From positions 55,376 to 119,375 of the forward strand of contig NZ_JARVRX010000030.1 of NCBI RefSeq assembly GCF_030209435.1: a stretch of 64,000 bases of DNA, written 5' to 3'. The notes below the pieces were generated by a model. That model was not told the DNA's origin. It ran no database searches and was given only the letters and a program-made list of their open reading frames with translations. Below are positions 23,459-32,444 of this stretch, piece after piece (position 1 is the stretch's first letter; each line of letters starts with the position of its first letter). Source of the stretch: Mycolicibacterium sp. lyk4-40-TYG-92 (lineage in GTDB: Bacteria > Actinomycetota > Actinomycetes > Mycobacteriales > Mycobacteriaceae). A program made the translations under genes and the position numbers.

Positions 23459-25247
23459 TGGCGAACTCACCTTCCTTGGCGACGGGCAGGGCTGGGGTCT
23501 GACGGGCGAACCGCAGGAAGTGGCCGGTACGGGTGGTGCCGACCAGATCGGTCGGTACGCCGTCGCGGACGACCTGCTGCCCGCCGACGAACACCGCGCC
23601 GACGGTGGCGTCGTTGCGGTTGACCATGCGGGACAGTCCGCCGTACTGCTCGACGGGGTCCTCGGCGTAGGCGTCGAGCGAATCGTCCAGCCGCTCCGGG
23701 TCGATGACGACCAGGTCGGCGCGGTCACCGACGCGCAGATGTCCGGCGTCCAGGCGGTACCAGTCGGCGAGTTCACCTGTCAGCCGATGTACGGCCCGTT
23801 CGACGGTCAGGAACGGGGTGCCGGCGCGCTCGGCGTCGCGCACGTGCCGCAGCAGGCGCAGGCCCATGTTGTAGAACGCCATGTTCCGCAGGTGCGCGCC
23901 GGCGTCGGAGAAGCCCAGCTGGACGCCGGGGTCGCGGGCAAGTTTCTTCAACACCTCGGGGCGGTGGTTGGAAATCGTTGTGCGCCAGCGAACGTCGCGC
24001 CCATATTCGACCACCAGATCGAGGAAGGCATCCACCGGATGACGTCCGCGCTCGACGCCGACCTGGCCGAACGTCTTGCCGACGAGAGACTTGTCGGGGC
24101 AGCCGACGATCTCGGCGTCGAAGAAGTCGCGGTGCCACACCCGGACGCCGAACTTGTTCTCGTAGTCCTTGCGGAACTGTCGCCGGTATTCGTCGTCCCG
24201 CATCAGATCGTTGCGCTCGACCTCGTCGCGCAGGTGCAGTGCGGCTGCGCCCGAACCGAATTCCTCGAACACCACGAGGTCGATGCCGTCGGCGTACACC
24301 TCGAACGGCACCGGCAGGTGCTGCCACCGGAAGTTCCCGCCGAGCTTGTTCACCAGCCGGGCGACGGGCCCCATGATGGTGATGGCGTAGGGGTTGGCCT
24401 TGATGTCGGCGGCCGACAGCAGGCTCGTCTTGAGGTTCTCGCGGAACAGGCCGAGCGACTGGGCCAACTGCGACACCAGGTTCAGCGGGTTCTGCAGGTC
24501 CGGGCCCGACTGCAGGATGCGACCCGAGCGGCGCAGCTGGGTCTTGAGCCGGCGGAGCTCGCGGGCTTTGGCGTAGGTGGACGGCAAGGTGCGCGACCGG
24601 CAGGTGTCGCCGTCGATCTTGTCGAAAAGCAGTTGCTGCGAGGACATTCCGACGAATCCGGCCTGTAGTGCGGCGGCCAGCATCTGCTCCATCTCGGCCT
24701 GCTCACCGCGCGTGGGCCGGACGTCCTTGCGGGTGGCGCGGTCCAGGCCCATGACCGCAGTGCGCATGTCGGAGTGGCCGATGAACGCGGCCACGTTCGG
24801 CCCGAGCGGCCGATCCTCGAGTGCGGTGACGTAACCCTCGGCGGTGTCCCAGGTCTTGTTCTTGTCGACCGCGGCGATGACGTGATCGCGGGGGATGGCC
24901 TCGACGCGGCCGAACAGATCGCCGGCATCCTCGCCGCCGACGTGCACGGTCGACAGCGAGCACGAACCGAGCATCACGGTGGTCACGCCGTGCCGCAGCG
25001 ACTCGGTCAATCCCGGCCCGGCCAGCACCTCGACGTCGTAGTGCGTGTGAATGTCCAGCAGGCCGGGCGTCACCCATTTGCCGGTGGCGTCCACGACGTT
25101 CGGGCATCCGTTCTGGTCCAGGTCCACGCCGATCGCCACGACGTGGCCGTCGCGGATTCCGATGTCCCGGACCGCGGACGGCGCGCCGGTTCCGTCGAAC
25201 CAACGGCCCTTTCGGATGATCGTGTCGAACGTCGTTGCAGAGGTCAC
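23448..25247 (-). CDS. D-aminoacylase-type amidohydrolase (amidohydrolase 3 family)
   Basis: A 599-residue TIM-barrel metal hydrolase. The metal-binding HTHYD (LLDIHTHYDVEVLAGPGLTE) lies near residue 68. A conserved GHSDMRTAVMG lies near 140, SNHRPEVLKKL near 420, and FSDAGAHLRNMAFY near 445 supplies the essential aspartate. This group contains D-aminoacylases and N-acyl-D-amino acid deacylases, while many mycobacterial members have unknown substrates. The start is GTG 25247; the reading frame is open further upstream without support. It is divergent from the dienelactone hydrolase gene. Confidence 0.85.
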   Translation of the reverse strand: MTSATTFDTIIRKGRWFDGTGAPSAVRDIGIRDGHVVAIGVDLDQNGCPNVVDATGKWVTPGLLDIHTHYDVEVLAGPGLTESLRHGVTTVMLGSCSLSTVHVGGEDAGDLFGRVEAIPRDHVIAAVDKNKTWDTAEGYVTALEDRPLGPNVAAFIGHSDMRTAVMGLDRATRKDVRPTRGEQAEMEQMLAAALQAGFVGMSSQQLLFDKIDGDTCRSRTLPSTYAKARELRRLKTQLRRSGRILQSGPDLQNPLNLVSQLAQSLGLFRENLKTSLLSAADIKANPYAITIMGPVARLVNKLGGNFRWQHLPVPFEVYADGIDLVVFEEFGSGAAALHLRDEVERNDLMRDDEYRRQFRKDYENKFGVRVWHRDFFDAEIVGCPDKSLVGKTFGQVGVERGRHPVDAFLDLVVEYGRDVRWRTTISNHRPEVLKKLARDPGVQLGFSDAGAHLRNMAFYNMGLRLLRHVRDAERAGTPFLTVERAVHRLTGELADWYRLDAGHLRVGDRADLVVIDPERLDDSLDAYAEDPVEQYGGLSRMVNRNDATVGAVFVGGQQVVRDGVPTDLVGTTRTGHFLRFARQTPALPVAKEGEFASVG

Positions 25248-25371
25248 CTGACGATAGAAGCGTGCCGGCCAGGCCCGTGTCAACGAAAAAGTAAACACTT
25301 TCCAAAAAATGTCTACCCGTCCTGCGGAAACCTTGTGACGGCGCTCAGGATCAGGGCGGATACTGGCTCGG

Positions 25372-26277
25372 GTGACCCCCTTGCAGCGGTACATCGCCGA
25401 GGAAATCGCCACTGACCACATCGACGGGTTACTGTCCCGGCGCGAAGCCCTGCGGCGGCTCGCGCTGCTGGGTGTAGGCACCGCCGCCGCGAGCGCACTG
25501 ATCGCGGCGTGCGGTGAGAATCGCGGGCCGACGGCGGCCTCCACATCGACCTCGAGCAAGGCCTCCATCGCACCCGGGCCACCGCCCGGTATGGAGAACG
25601 CCGTGCAGCCCGAGTCGATAACCTGGGCCGACGGCAAGCTACAGGGTGCGTGGGCCGCAGCCGCCCAGCCCCGCGGCGCAGTGCTGGTGATCCACGAGAA
25701 CAAGGGCCTGACCGACTGGGTGCGATCGGTGGTCGGTCGCTTCGGCGGCACCGGCTATTCGGCACTGGGCATCGATCTGTTGTCGGCGCAGGGTGGCACC
25801 GCCGCATTCAAAGACCCCGCCGAGGCCACCGCGGCGCTCGGCAAGATTGCGCCGGACCAGTTCATCGCCGACCTGCGGTCCGGGCTCGACGAACTGCAGC
25901 GACGGGCGCCCGGCGCGAAACTGGCGGTGCTCGGATTCTGTTTCGGCGGCGGGCTCACCTGGCAACTCCTGGCGGCCGGCGAGCCGAGGCTGGCGGCGGC
26001 GTTGCCGTTCTACGGGCCGCTACCGGACCCGCACGATTTCGCCGGCTCGAAACAGGCTGCGGTACTGGCCTTTTACGGCGCCAAGGATGCGCGGGTGACG
26101 GCGAGCAAGGACGCGGCGGCAGCCGCACTCGAGCAGGCCGGCATGGTCCACCAGATCGTCGTCGAGCCAGACGCCGATCATGCGTTCTTCAACGACTCCG
26201 GCCAGCGGTACAACCCCACCGCGGCCGCCGACGCCTGGGCACAGACGCAGTCCTGGATGGAGAGGTACCTGGCATGA
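25372..26277 (+). CDS. Exported dienelactone hydrolase family lipoprotein
   Basis: A 301-residue alpha/beta hydrolase with a twin-arginine-like signal (SRREALRRLALLGVG) and lipobox IAAC at about residue 43, so it is predicted to be a Tat-exported lipoprotein. The dienelactone hydrolase elements are visible: HENKGL (substrate-binding Glu), the nucleophile Cys in GFCFGGGLTW, Asp in AKDARV and His in DADHAFF. The fold suits ester hydrolysis; the natural substrate outside the cell is unknown. It begins at GTG 25372 and overlaps the cupredoxin lipoprotein gene by 4 bases (ATGA), forming a two-gene envelope operon. Confidence 0.85.
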   Translation: MTPLQRYIAEEIATDHIDGLLSRREALRRLALLGVGTAAASALIAACGENRGPTAASTSTSSKASIAPGPPPGMENAVQPESITWADGKLQGAWAAAAQPRGAVLVIHENKGLTDWVRSVVGRFGGTGYSALGIDLLSAQGGTAAFKDPAEATAALGKIAPDQFIADLRSGLDELQRRAPGAKLAVLGFCFGGGLTWQLLAAGEPRLAAALPFYGPLPDPHDFAGSKQAAVLAFYGAKDARVTASKDAAAAALEQAGMVHQIVVEPDADHAFFNDSGQRYNPTAAADAWAQTQSWMERYLA

Positions 26278-26657
26278 CGACGACGCGCATGGCGGCGGTG
26301 CTCGTGGCGACGGCGCTCACCGCCGGGGTGACTGTCGCCTGTTCGGCCACCACGCCGGCACCCAACAGCACTCCGACGTCCAGTGCGGCTCCGGTGACCG
26401 GCCCGGTGCAGGGGCCGGCGATCACCATCACCGCGCTCAACTTCGGCGACCCGCTCACCGTGCCGCCCGGCGCGAAGGTCACCGTGATCAACAGCGACGA
26501 CGTCGCGCATACCGTGACGTCGAAGGTCAAGGGGCAGTTCGACGTCAAGGTCGGCGGCAACGCGCAGGCGACGTTCGACGCACCCTCGACCCCCGGCCGG
26601 TACCCGTACTACTGCGTCTACCACCCGGGGATGATCGGCGTGCTGATCGTCCAGTAG
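26274..26657 (+). CDS. Cupredoxin-domain (blue-copper) lipoprotein
   Basis: A 127-residue exported protein. It has a signal peptide ending VTVAC (weak lipobox, Cys about 22), a Thr/Pro/Ala-rich linker, then a plastocyanin/amicyanin-like domain. The type-1 copper ligands are visible: His in DDVAHTVTS, and Cys-His-Met in YYCVYHPGM (CxxHxxM). It is likely a periplasmic electron carrier or copper-binding protein. Overlap with the dienelactone hydrolase gene suggests the two act together in the envelope, for instance as an electron or copper partner. It ends 4 bases before the convergent P450 gene. Confidence 0.85.
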   Translation: MTTTRMAAVLVATALTAGVTVACSATTPAPNSTPTSSAAPVTGPVQGPAITITALNFGDPLTVPPGAKVTVINSDDVAHTVTSKVKGQFDVKVGGNAQATFDAPSTPGRYPYYCVYHPGMIGVLIVQ

Positions 26658-26661
26658 CCCG

Positions 26662-27945
26662 TCAGCGCGGGGGCGTCCAGCTGACCGGCAGGCGCTTGAT
26701 GCCGTGGATGAACTGCGACCACAGCCGGTCGGGCTCGTCGGTGGCCGTCAGGTCGGGGACGCGGCGGTGAATTTCCTCGAACGCCACGGCGATCTCGCGG
26801 CGGGCCAGGTTCGCCCCCAGACAGAAGTGCGCGCCACCACCGCCGAAGCCCAAGTGCGGATTGGGGTTGCGGTGCACGTCGAACAGCCAGGGCCGGTCGA
26901 ATTTCGCCTCGTCCCGGTTGGCCGAGCCATACCACAACGTAACCTTCTGCCCGGCTTGCATTTTCACGCAGCTCAGCTCGAAGTCCTGCGTGAGCGTCCG
27001 GCGCATGTAGACGACAGGGGAGGCCCAGCGGATGATCTCCTCGACGGCGGTGGGCGCCACTGCGTCGTAGTCGGCCCACCACTGGTCGCGCTGCTCGGGA
27101 AATCGGCTGAGCGTCAGTACCCCGTGGCTGATGGCGTTACGCGTGGTCTCGTTCCCCGCGACCACCAGCAGGATGAAGAACGACGCCACCTCGCTCGACG
27201 TCAGGCGTTCGCCGTCGACCTCGGCCTGCACCAGGGCCGTGGTCAGGTCATCGTGGGGGTTGACGCGCCGGTCGTCGGCCAGGGCGGTGGCATAGGCGCC
27301 GATGTCCATGGCGCACCGGAAGAACTCCTCGTAGTCGGTGGTCAGATCGGGATCGCCGAACCCGAGAATGATGTTGGTCCAGTGGAAGATCCGTTCATGA
27401 TCCGGCTCCGGGATGCCCATCATGTCGCAGATGATCTGCAGCGGCAGGGGACCGGCCAGGTCTGCCACGATGTCGCCGTGACCATCTGGGTGACGTTCGA
27501 TCATGGACTCGACGAGGCCGCGGGCCCGGTTGCGCACCGAAGCTTCCGTCCGCGCCACCACTTTCGGGGTGAATGCGCTGCGCACGATGTTGCGCAGCCG
27601 CGTGTGCCGCGGGTCGTCCATGACGATCATCGACCCGAAATACTCGGCCAGCTCCGGCGTCTGCTCAGCGATCGTGATGCCCTCGGCGGAGCTGAAGATG
27701 TGTGGGTGCCGGCTGGCGAAGAACACGTCGTCGTAGCGCGTCAAGGCCCAGTGGCCGGGGCCCGATTCGAACCCTTCCTGGGCCAGTTCGCCGTGGAAGG
27801 CGATGGGAGCTTCGCGCCGCAGCGTGGCGAACGCGCCGTCCCTGATCCCGTCGTTGCGTCCCCAGAACCGGACCGAACCGAGGTCGATGTCGGACAGTGC
27901 GAGGTCCGTCGGCGGGGCGCCGTTGTCGGGTAACGCGATGGCCAT
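26662..27945 (-). CDS. cyp124: Cytochrome P450 CYP124 family
   Basis: A 427-residue soluble P450. Its sequence (LGSVRFWGRNDGIRDGAFATLRREAPI, LAEYFGSMIVMDDPRH) closely follows M. tuberculosis CYP124 (Rv2266) as I remember it. The I-helix VVAGNETTRNA is near 250, ExxR is EEIIR, and the haem loop FGGGGAHFCLGANLAR is near 370, with the cysteine thiolate ligand. CYP124 omega-hydroxylates methyl-branched lipids and the cholesterol side chain. ATG 27945 is chosen; the frame is open further. It is divergent from a Baeyer-Villiger-type monooxygenase, 79 bases apart. Confidence 0.9.
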   Translation of the reverse strand: MAIALPDNGAPPTDLALSDIDLGSVRFWGRNDGIRDGAFATLRREAPIAFHGELAQEGFESGPGHWALTRYDDVFFASRHPHIFSSAEGITIAEQTPELAEYFGSMIVMDDPRHTRLRNIVRSAFTPKVVARTEASVRNRARGLVESMIERHPDGHGDIVADLAGPLPLQIICDMMGIPEPDHERIFHWTNIILGFGDPDLTTDYEEFFRCAMDIGAYATALADDRRVNPHDDLTTALVQAEVDGERLTSSEVASFFILLVVAGNETTRNAISHGVLTLSRFPEQRDQWWADYDAVAPTAVEEIIRWASPVVYMRRTLTQDFELSCVKMQAGQKVTLWYGSANRDEAKFDRPWLFDVHRNPNPHLGFGGGGAHFCLGANLARREIAVAFEEIHRRVPDLTATDEPDRLWSQFIHGIKRLPVSWTPPR

Positions 27946-28024
27946 GTTCCGGAGCGTAAGGCTCAGTCGGCCAGTGCCGCGGCAGAATCGGCTGCGAAGA
28001 CTCCGCCGAACGTGGTAGCACCTT

Positions 28025-29956
28025 GTGGTGCGCAACCCACATGCAGGACAACCGTTTACGACCTCCGACCAGGACATCGCCCGTGCTCTGCTGGACGTCA
28101 GCATCCCCACACTGATGCTGTCGCTGGTGCACATGTCCGGTGATCCGGAGTTGATCCGCGGTGCCCTGCGTCCGGCCGGGCTGTTCCTCAACGAGGTCCA
28201 GGGCTACATGTCCGAGGACGACAAGGCGGCAGTTCGCACCCTGGCTCTGAAGGTGATCGCGGACTACCGCGACCGCGGCTGCCCCGAGCCCGAACCGATC
28301 GGCGCGGAGCTGATCAAGGAGATGATGGAATGGCTGGTCTGCGAGCCGGTGCCCGACGAATACGTGCCGATGGTGCTGGAGGAGATGGAGCTCGACGGCA
28401 GAGATGTCCGCGCCGGCGCGGCGGGTCGTGACGCGGAAGCGGCCGCCGACTTCCCGGTGCTCGTCATCGGCTGCGGCGAATCGGGACTGCTCGCCGGTAT
28501 CCGCCTGAAAGAGGCGGGAATTCCGTTCACCATCATCGAACGCGCTGCCGGTGTCGGCGGCACCTGGTGGCACAACCGCTATCCCGGTGCCCGCGTCGAC
28601 GTCGGAAACCACTTCTACTGCTACAGCTTCGAACCCAGCGACCACTGGACGCAGTTCTTCGCCGAACAACCGGAACTACAGGCGTATTTCGAACGCATCC
28701 TGGACAAGTACGGCATTCGCCCGCACGTCAGGTTCGAAACCGAGGTCACCGGCGCGACGTGGGACGAGGTGACCGCAACGTGGCAGGTGGCGGTCTGCGG
28801 GCCCGACGGGACGGCGGAAACAGTCTCGGCCCGCGCGGTCATCAGCGCCGTCGGGCAACTCAATCGTCCCTATCTGCCGCCGATCTCGGGACGCGACGAC
28901 TTCGCGGGCCCGTCTTTCCACTCGGCGCAGTGGGATCAGGACGTCGACCTCACCGGAAAGCATGTCGCGATGGTGGGCGCCGGTGCCAGCGGTTTCCAGA
29001 TCGCGCCGTCGATCGCCGATAAAGTCGCTTCGCTCAACATCTTTCAGCGAACCGCGCAATGGATGTTCCCCAACCCGAACTACCACGCCATGGTCGGCGA
29101 CGGCGTCAAGTGGGCACTGAAGCACCTGCCGTTCTACGGGCGCTGGTACCGCTTCCTTCTGTTCTGGCCCGGGTGCGACAAGGGGCTGGCGGCGGCCCGC
29201 GTCGACCCGGACTATCCCGATCAGCAACGCGCGGTGAGCGAGATCAACGACGTCACCCGAATCATGTTCACCGAGTGGATCAAAGGCCAGATCGGTGACA
29301 ACCCCGACCTACTGGCCAAGGTGATCCCGGACTACCCGGCCACCGGCAAACGGACGTTGCAGGACAACGGCAGTTGGCTCCGCACACTCACGCAGGACCA
29401 CGTCGACCTCGTCCGCACGCCCATCGCCCGCATCGAATCCGATGCCGTCGTGACGGACGACGGAGCGCGGCATCCCGCCGATGTGATCGTCTACGCCACC
29501 GGATTTCACGCCGGAAAGGTGCTGTGGCCCATGACCATCGTCGGGCGCGACGGCCGGGTGCTGGCCGAGCAGTGGGGTGAACGGCCCACCGCGTATCTGG
29601 GTATCACGGTGCCGGGGTTCCCGAATTTCTTCTGCATGTACGGGCCCGGCACCAACCTCGCCAGCGGCGGCAGCCTGATCTTCCACTCGGAATGCCAGAT
29701 GCGTTACATCTCAGCGTGTTTGGACCTGCTGCTGGCCGGTCATCGTCGGTGGATGGAGCCGCGGCCCGAGAAGCTCGACGATTGGGTGCGACGCAGCCAG
29801 GCCCAGATGCGCACCATGGTGTGGTCGCAGCCGTCCATCCGGCACTCGTTCTACAAGAACACCGACGGCGACGTCTACACACTCAGCCCGTGGCGCCTGG
29901 TCGACTACTGGACCTGGACGCGGGACGCCGACCCGGAGGACTACGCCTTCGGGTGA
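28025..29956 (+). CDS. Baeyer-Villiger-type flavin monooxygenase
   Basis: A 643-residue class B flavoprotein monooxygenase. An N-terminal extension of about 130 residues of unknown function (ARALLDVSIPTLMLSLVHMSG...) precedes the FAD motif GCGESGLLAGIRL. Then come VGGTWWHNRYPGARVD, the BVMO fingerprint FAGPSFHSAQW (FxGxxxHxxxW, about 295) and the NADPH motif VGAGASGFQIA. The chemistry is insertion of oxygen next to a ketone, using NADPH and O2; ketosteroids or long-chain ketones are possible substrates. Divergent placement next to CYP124 suggests a shared lipid-oxidation function. Start GTG 28025 or the next codon. Confidence 0.88.
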   Translation: MVRNPHAGQPFTTSDQDIARALLDVSIPTLMLSLVHMSGDPELIRGALRPAGLFLNEVQGYMSEDDKAAVRTLALKVIADYRDRGCPEPEPIGAELIKEMMEWLVCEPVPDEYVPMVLEEMELDGRDVRAGAAGRDAEAAADFPVLVIGCGESGLLAGIRLKEAGIPFTIIERAAGVGGTWWHNRYPGARVDVGNHFYCYSFEPSDHWTQFFAEQPELQAYFERILDKYGIRPHVRFETEVTGATWDEVTATWQVAVCGPDGTAETVSARAVISAVGQLNRPYLPPISGRDDFAGPSFHSAQWDQDVDLTGKHVAMVGAGASGFQIAPSIADKVASLNIFQRTAQWMFPNPNYHAMVGDGVKWALKHLPFYGRWYRFLLFWPGCDKGLAAARVDPDYPDQQRAVSEINDVTRIMFTEWIKGQIGDNPDLLAKVIPDYPATGKRTLQDNGSWLRTLTQDHVDLVRTPIARIESDAVVTDDGARHPADVIVYATGFHAGKVLWPMTIVGRDGRVLAEQWGERPTAYLGITVPGFPNFFCMYGPGTNLASGGSLIFHSECQMRYISACLDLLLAGHRRWMEPRPEKLDDWVRRSQAQMRTMVWSQPSIRHSFYKNTDGDVYTLSPWRLVDYWTWTRDADPEDYAFG

Positions 29957-29969
29957 GACGCCGGTGCAA

Positions 29970-30386
29970 TCAGTTGGTGACGGCCTCGTCATCCGGCAGG
30001 TCGTGCCGGACGACCCGTACCCGCCCGTGGGGCAGGCACGCGGCGTAGCCGTGGCGCTTGCCGTACAGCTCCCACGAGGTGTGCTCCTGATCGGTGGGCA
30101 CATCGATGCGGTGTCCGTCGGCGAACGCCAGGTGCAGGCTGCCGGTGTCATCCCATTCGGCGTGCGTGCACTTCTGGCCGGCGAAGTCGAACAACGGCCG
30201 CTCGTGTTTGCGCACGTCGGCCGGGTTGATCGCGACGACCTCTTGCGGGTCGGTCTCGGTGGCAGGCAGGGTCAGGGCCAGCGGTGCCGAGATGACGAGC
30301 TCGTTGTAGTCCTCCATGTCCAGCACCAGTCCGTCGCGGAAGGAGATCCGCTGCACTGCGCATCCTTTAATCCACTGTTCGGTCAT
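29970..30386 (-). CDS. DUF6188-like hypothetical protein
   Basis: A 138-residue soluble protein that resembles small mycobacterial proteins of the DUF6188 type: WIKGCAVQRISFRDGLVLDMEDYNELVIS at the N-terminus and LHLAFADGHRIDVPTDQEHTSWELYGKRHGYAACLP near the C-terminus. The repeated DG...L.L pattern suggests a beta-sandwich. No catalytic residues are evident, and the function is unknown. It converges on the monooxygenase gene with 13 bases between stops. Confidence 0.7.
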   Translation of the reverse strand: MTEQWIKGCAVQRISFRDGLVLDMEDYNELVISAPLALTLPATETDPQEVVAINPADVRKHERPLFDFAGQKCTHAEWDDTGSLHLAFADGHRIDVPTDQEHTSWELYGKRHGYAACLPHGRVRVVRHDLPDDEAVTN

Positions 30387-30444
30387 AACCCACTGTCTTA
30401 CGACCGCGCGCGGCGCGCAACAGTGGGCGATGACGGGCAGCCGG

Positions 30445-30651
30445 TTACCGGTTGACCAGGGGGAATGCCAGGGCGCAGCCGGATTCGATGGAGTGCGTCC
30501 AGGCGTCCTGCTCGGCGGCGGCCCGCAGGTGCCGGGGCCGGGCGGTCCAGCCGCAGGTGCAGGTCGCGTAGGAGCAGCCGAGGCCGCGGACGTGCACGCC
30601 CACTTCGTCGTGGGATACCGCGGTGGGTCTGGTGAGTGGCGGTGCCGTCAT
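30445..30651 (-). CDS. Small cysteine-containing hypothetical protein
   Basis: Sixty-eight residues with CSYATCTCGWTARP, a compact cluster of three cysteines and a histidine-flanked core (VHVRGLGC...RHLRAAAEQDAWTH) that could hold zinc. The ATG at 30651 has AGGAGG at 8 bases, the best support for a real gene. Similar short proteins recur in mycobacteria without a known role. It lies 58 bases upstream of, and in the same direction as, the DUF6188-like gene, so they may be co-transcribed. Confidence 0.6.
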   Translation of the reverse strand: MTAPPLTRPTAVSHDEVGVHVRGLGCSYATCTCGWTARPRHLRAAAEQDAWTHSIESGCALAFPLVNR

Positions 30652-31030
30652 GCTGCTGACCTCCTGGCTGGTCTTGCCGACAATTCTCCCGCCGCCCCAT
30701 CACAAGAAGCAGCAGCGACAGGTCACAACTAGGCCACTGCATACCTCGCCCGGCGGGCCTTCAAACGTGCGGCGGACAACCAGACCACGCCGTGCGGAGA
30801 CGGCGAAGATGGCAAATACTGATAACGGTTTGAACACAGCGCCGTGGCAAGCTGGCAAATCACCGCAGGTCGGTGGCTTGTGGACGGGTGCATTGTGGCC
30901 CAGGTAACGGGTAAGGTCACCGGTCAAAGGGTGGCTTGTCTCACCGCGATTCCGGATAGTTCCCGCACGCCGAAGCGCGTCGTCGCCGGTCGTGCGCCGC
31001 CGTTATGCATTTTTTGAAGGGGTTGTTTGC
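30652..31030. other. Gene-free stretch upstream of the DUF7159-like gene
   Basis: About 380 bases. A 94-codon open frame at 30623-30907 has no ribosome-binding site and noise-like composition, so it is left out. The segment should hold divergent promoters for the small cysteine protein and the envelope protein. No clear consensus elements or RNA gene were recognised. Confidence 0.4.
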
Positions 31031-32332
31031 GTGGACGCGGTGCTCGGGCTGGCCATGACTCCGTCGTCCATGGGCCTGGTCCTGGTCGAGGGCAATGACG
31101 TCGACGGTTTCACCATGGACCACGACGCCGTCGAGATCATGAACTCCGGTGACGCCACCGCCGCCGTGCTGCGCAGCGAGGCGCGGGCGGCGACGCGGGG
31201 GCTGCGGCTCAAGTCGATCGGGCTCACGTGGAGCGACGACGCCGACGCCGAGGCCTCACTGCTGATGCAGTCGCTGTCGGAATCCGGTTTCGACAATGTC
31301 GTGCCGGTGCGCTTCCCGGAGGCCAACGAGGCGGTGGCCCGCGGCATCGCCGACGCGCTGGGTTGCGGCACCACCGCGGTGTGCACCATCGAGCCGGAAT
31401 TCGCGATCACCATGATCGTGCATGCCGCCAGCGGCGCCGTCCACACAGCTGTGAACCACTCCATCGGCTCCCGGGCCGGACTGACCAGCTGGCTCAGTGC
31501 GGTGTTCACCCGCGCGGACTGGCAGCCGGAGGCGTTGGTGGTCATCGGTTCCGCCGGTAACTTCGAGGCCATCCTGCCGGGGCTGCAGGACGCGCTCTCG
31601 GTGCCGGTGTTCACGCCGGAAGAGGCGGATTTGGCCCTCGCCCGTGGCGCGGCGCTGGTGTCGGTGCGGGCGGGCGATTCCGACCTGTCCGAGCCCTACT
31701 ACTTCGGCGACGTGCCGCGCCCCGACGAATGGGCCGGGGAGGATTTCGGCTGGGATCCGACCTTCGACGCGTTCGAGGACCAGTTCGAGCGGCCCGCGTT
31801 CGCACCGGTGGGTCGGCATCGTTCGCGCGGTTCGTCGCGGTGGGAGCAGGTGTCGAGCTCGCCCACGCTGCCCCTGACCATGCTGGCCGTCGGGTCGACG
31901 GCGTTCGTGGCATCGGTGTCGATGGCCGTCACGCTGCAGTTCCTGCCCTCGCACGGCGGGGCGTCGACGTCGGTGACCAAGAGCCCGCGGCCCGCGGCTG
32001 CGGAGCAGGCGGTCGCACCGGCCGAGCCGCCGACGGTGCATGTGGCGCCCGCCGCCGAGCCGTCGGCCGAGCTGTCGGCGCCGGTCGAGGCACCGTTGTC
32101 GGATGCACCGGTCGTCGAGCCGCAGGCGGCGCCCGTCGTCGAACCCGAACCGGCGATGCATCCTGACGGCCTGCCGGCCGCCGACGTGCCACCGGCTGCC
32201 ACGGACATCCCGCCGGTGGAGATGCCGGCGAATGCGGTGCCTGTCGCCGTACCCGCCGAGGCCCCTGCACCGGCGGTTCCGGCGCCTGCTGATGCCGCGC
32301 CGCCCGCGGAGCCCGCCGCGCCGCCGCAGTAA
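31031..32332 (+). CDS. DUF7159-type mycobacterial membrane protein with Pro/Ala-rich exported tail
   Basis: A 433-residue protein. The N-terminal about 230 residues (VDAVLGLAMTPSSMGLVLVEG ... VVIGSAGNFEAILPGL) have an actin-like/PilM-like ATPase-fold flavour. One membrane span follows (LPLTMLAVGSTAFVASVSMAVTLQFL, about 285-308), then a 120-residue Pro/Ala/Glu-rich tail, presumably on the outer face. Such proteins are confined to mycobacteria and relatives, and the function is unknown. AAGGGG lies 8 bases before GTG 31031, which is preferred to a start 39 bases earlier. Confidence 0.75.
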   Translation: MDAVLGLAMTPSSMGLVLVEGNDVDGFTMDHDAVEIMNSGDATAAVLRSEARAATRGLRLKSIGLTWSDDADAEASLLMQSLSESGFDNVVPVRFPEANEAVARGIADALGCGTTAVCTIEPEFAITMIVHAASGAVHTAVNHSIGSRAGLTSWLSAVFTRADWQPEALVVIGSAGNFEAILPGLQDALSVPVFTPEEADLALARGAALVSVRAGDSDLSEPYYFGDVPRPDEWAGEDFGWDPTFDAFEDQFERPAFAPVGRHRSRGSSRWEQVSSSPTLPLTMLAVGSTAFVASVSMAVTLQFLPSHGGASTSVTKSPRPAAAEQAVAPAEPPTVHVAPAAEPSAELSAPVEAPLSDAPVVEPQAAPVVEPEPAMHPDGLPAADVPPAATDIPPVEMPANAVPVAVPAEAPAPAVPAPADAAPPAEPAAPPQ

Positions 32333-32444
32333 ACCGTGAGGTCGTGCCGCATTCGCCGGGTGAGCGGCGTGCGCTGACCGAAGTAACGCCCGACGCCGAA
32401 CTACGATATGTAGTGAACGTATCTCGGACCGGAGGATGGACCCC

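Noticed and set aside
23367..24668. A 433-codon plus-strand frame over the amidohydrolase gene
   Set aside because: It is complementary to a recognisable amidohydrolase, and its sequence has no known motifs.
24720..25247. AACGTCGTT near the amidohydrolase start as a KstR site
   Set aside because: The spacing between AAC and GTT is three bases, whereas the operator needs two, and the outer T and A do not fit.
30623..30907. A 94-codon frame in the gap before the DUF7159-like gene
   Set aside because: It has no ribosome-binding site and overlaps the start of a well-supported small gene on the other strand.
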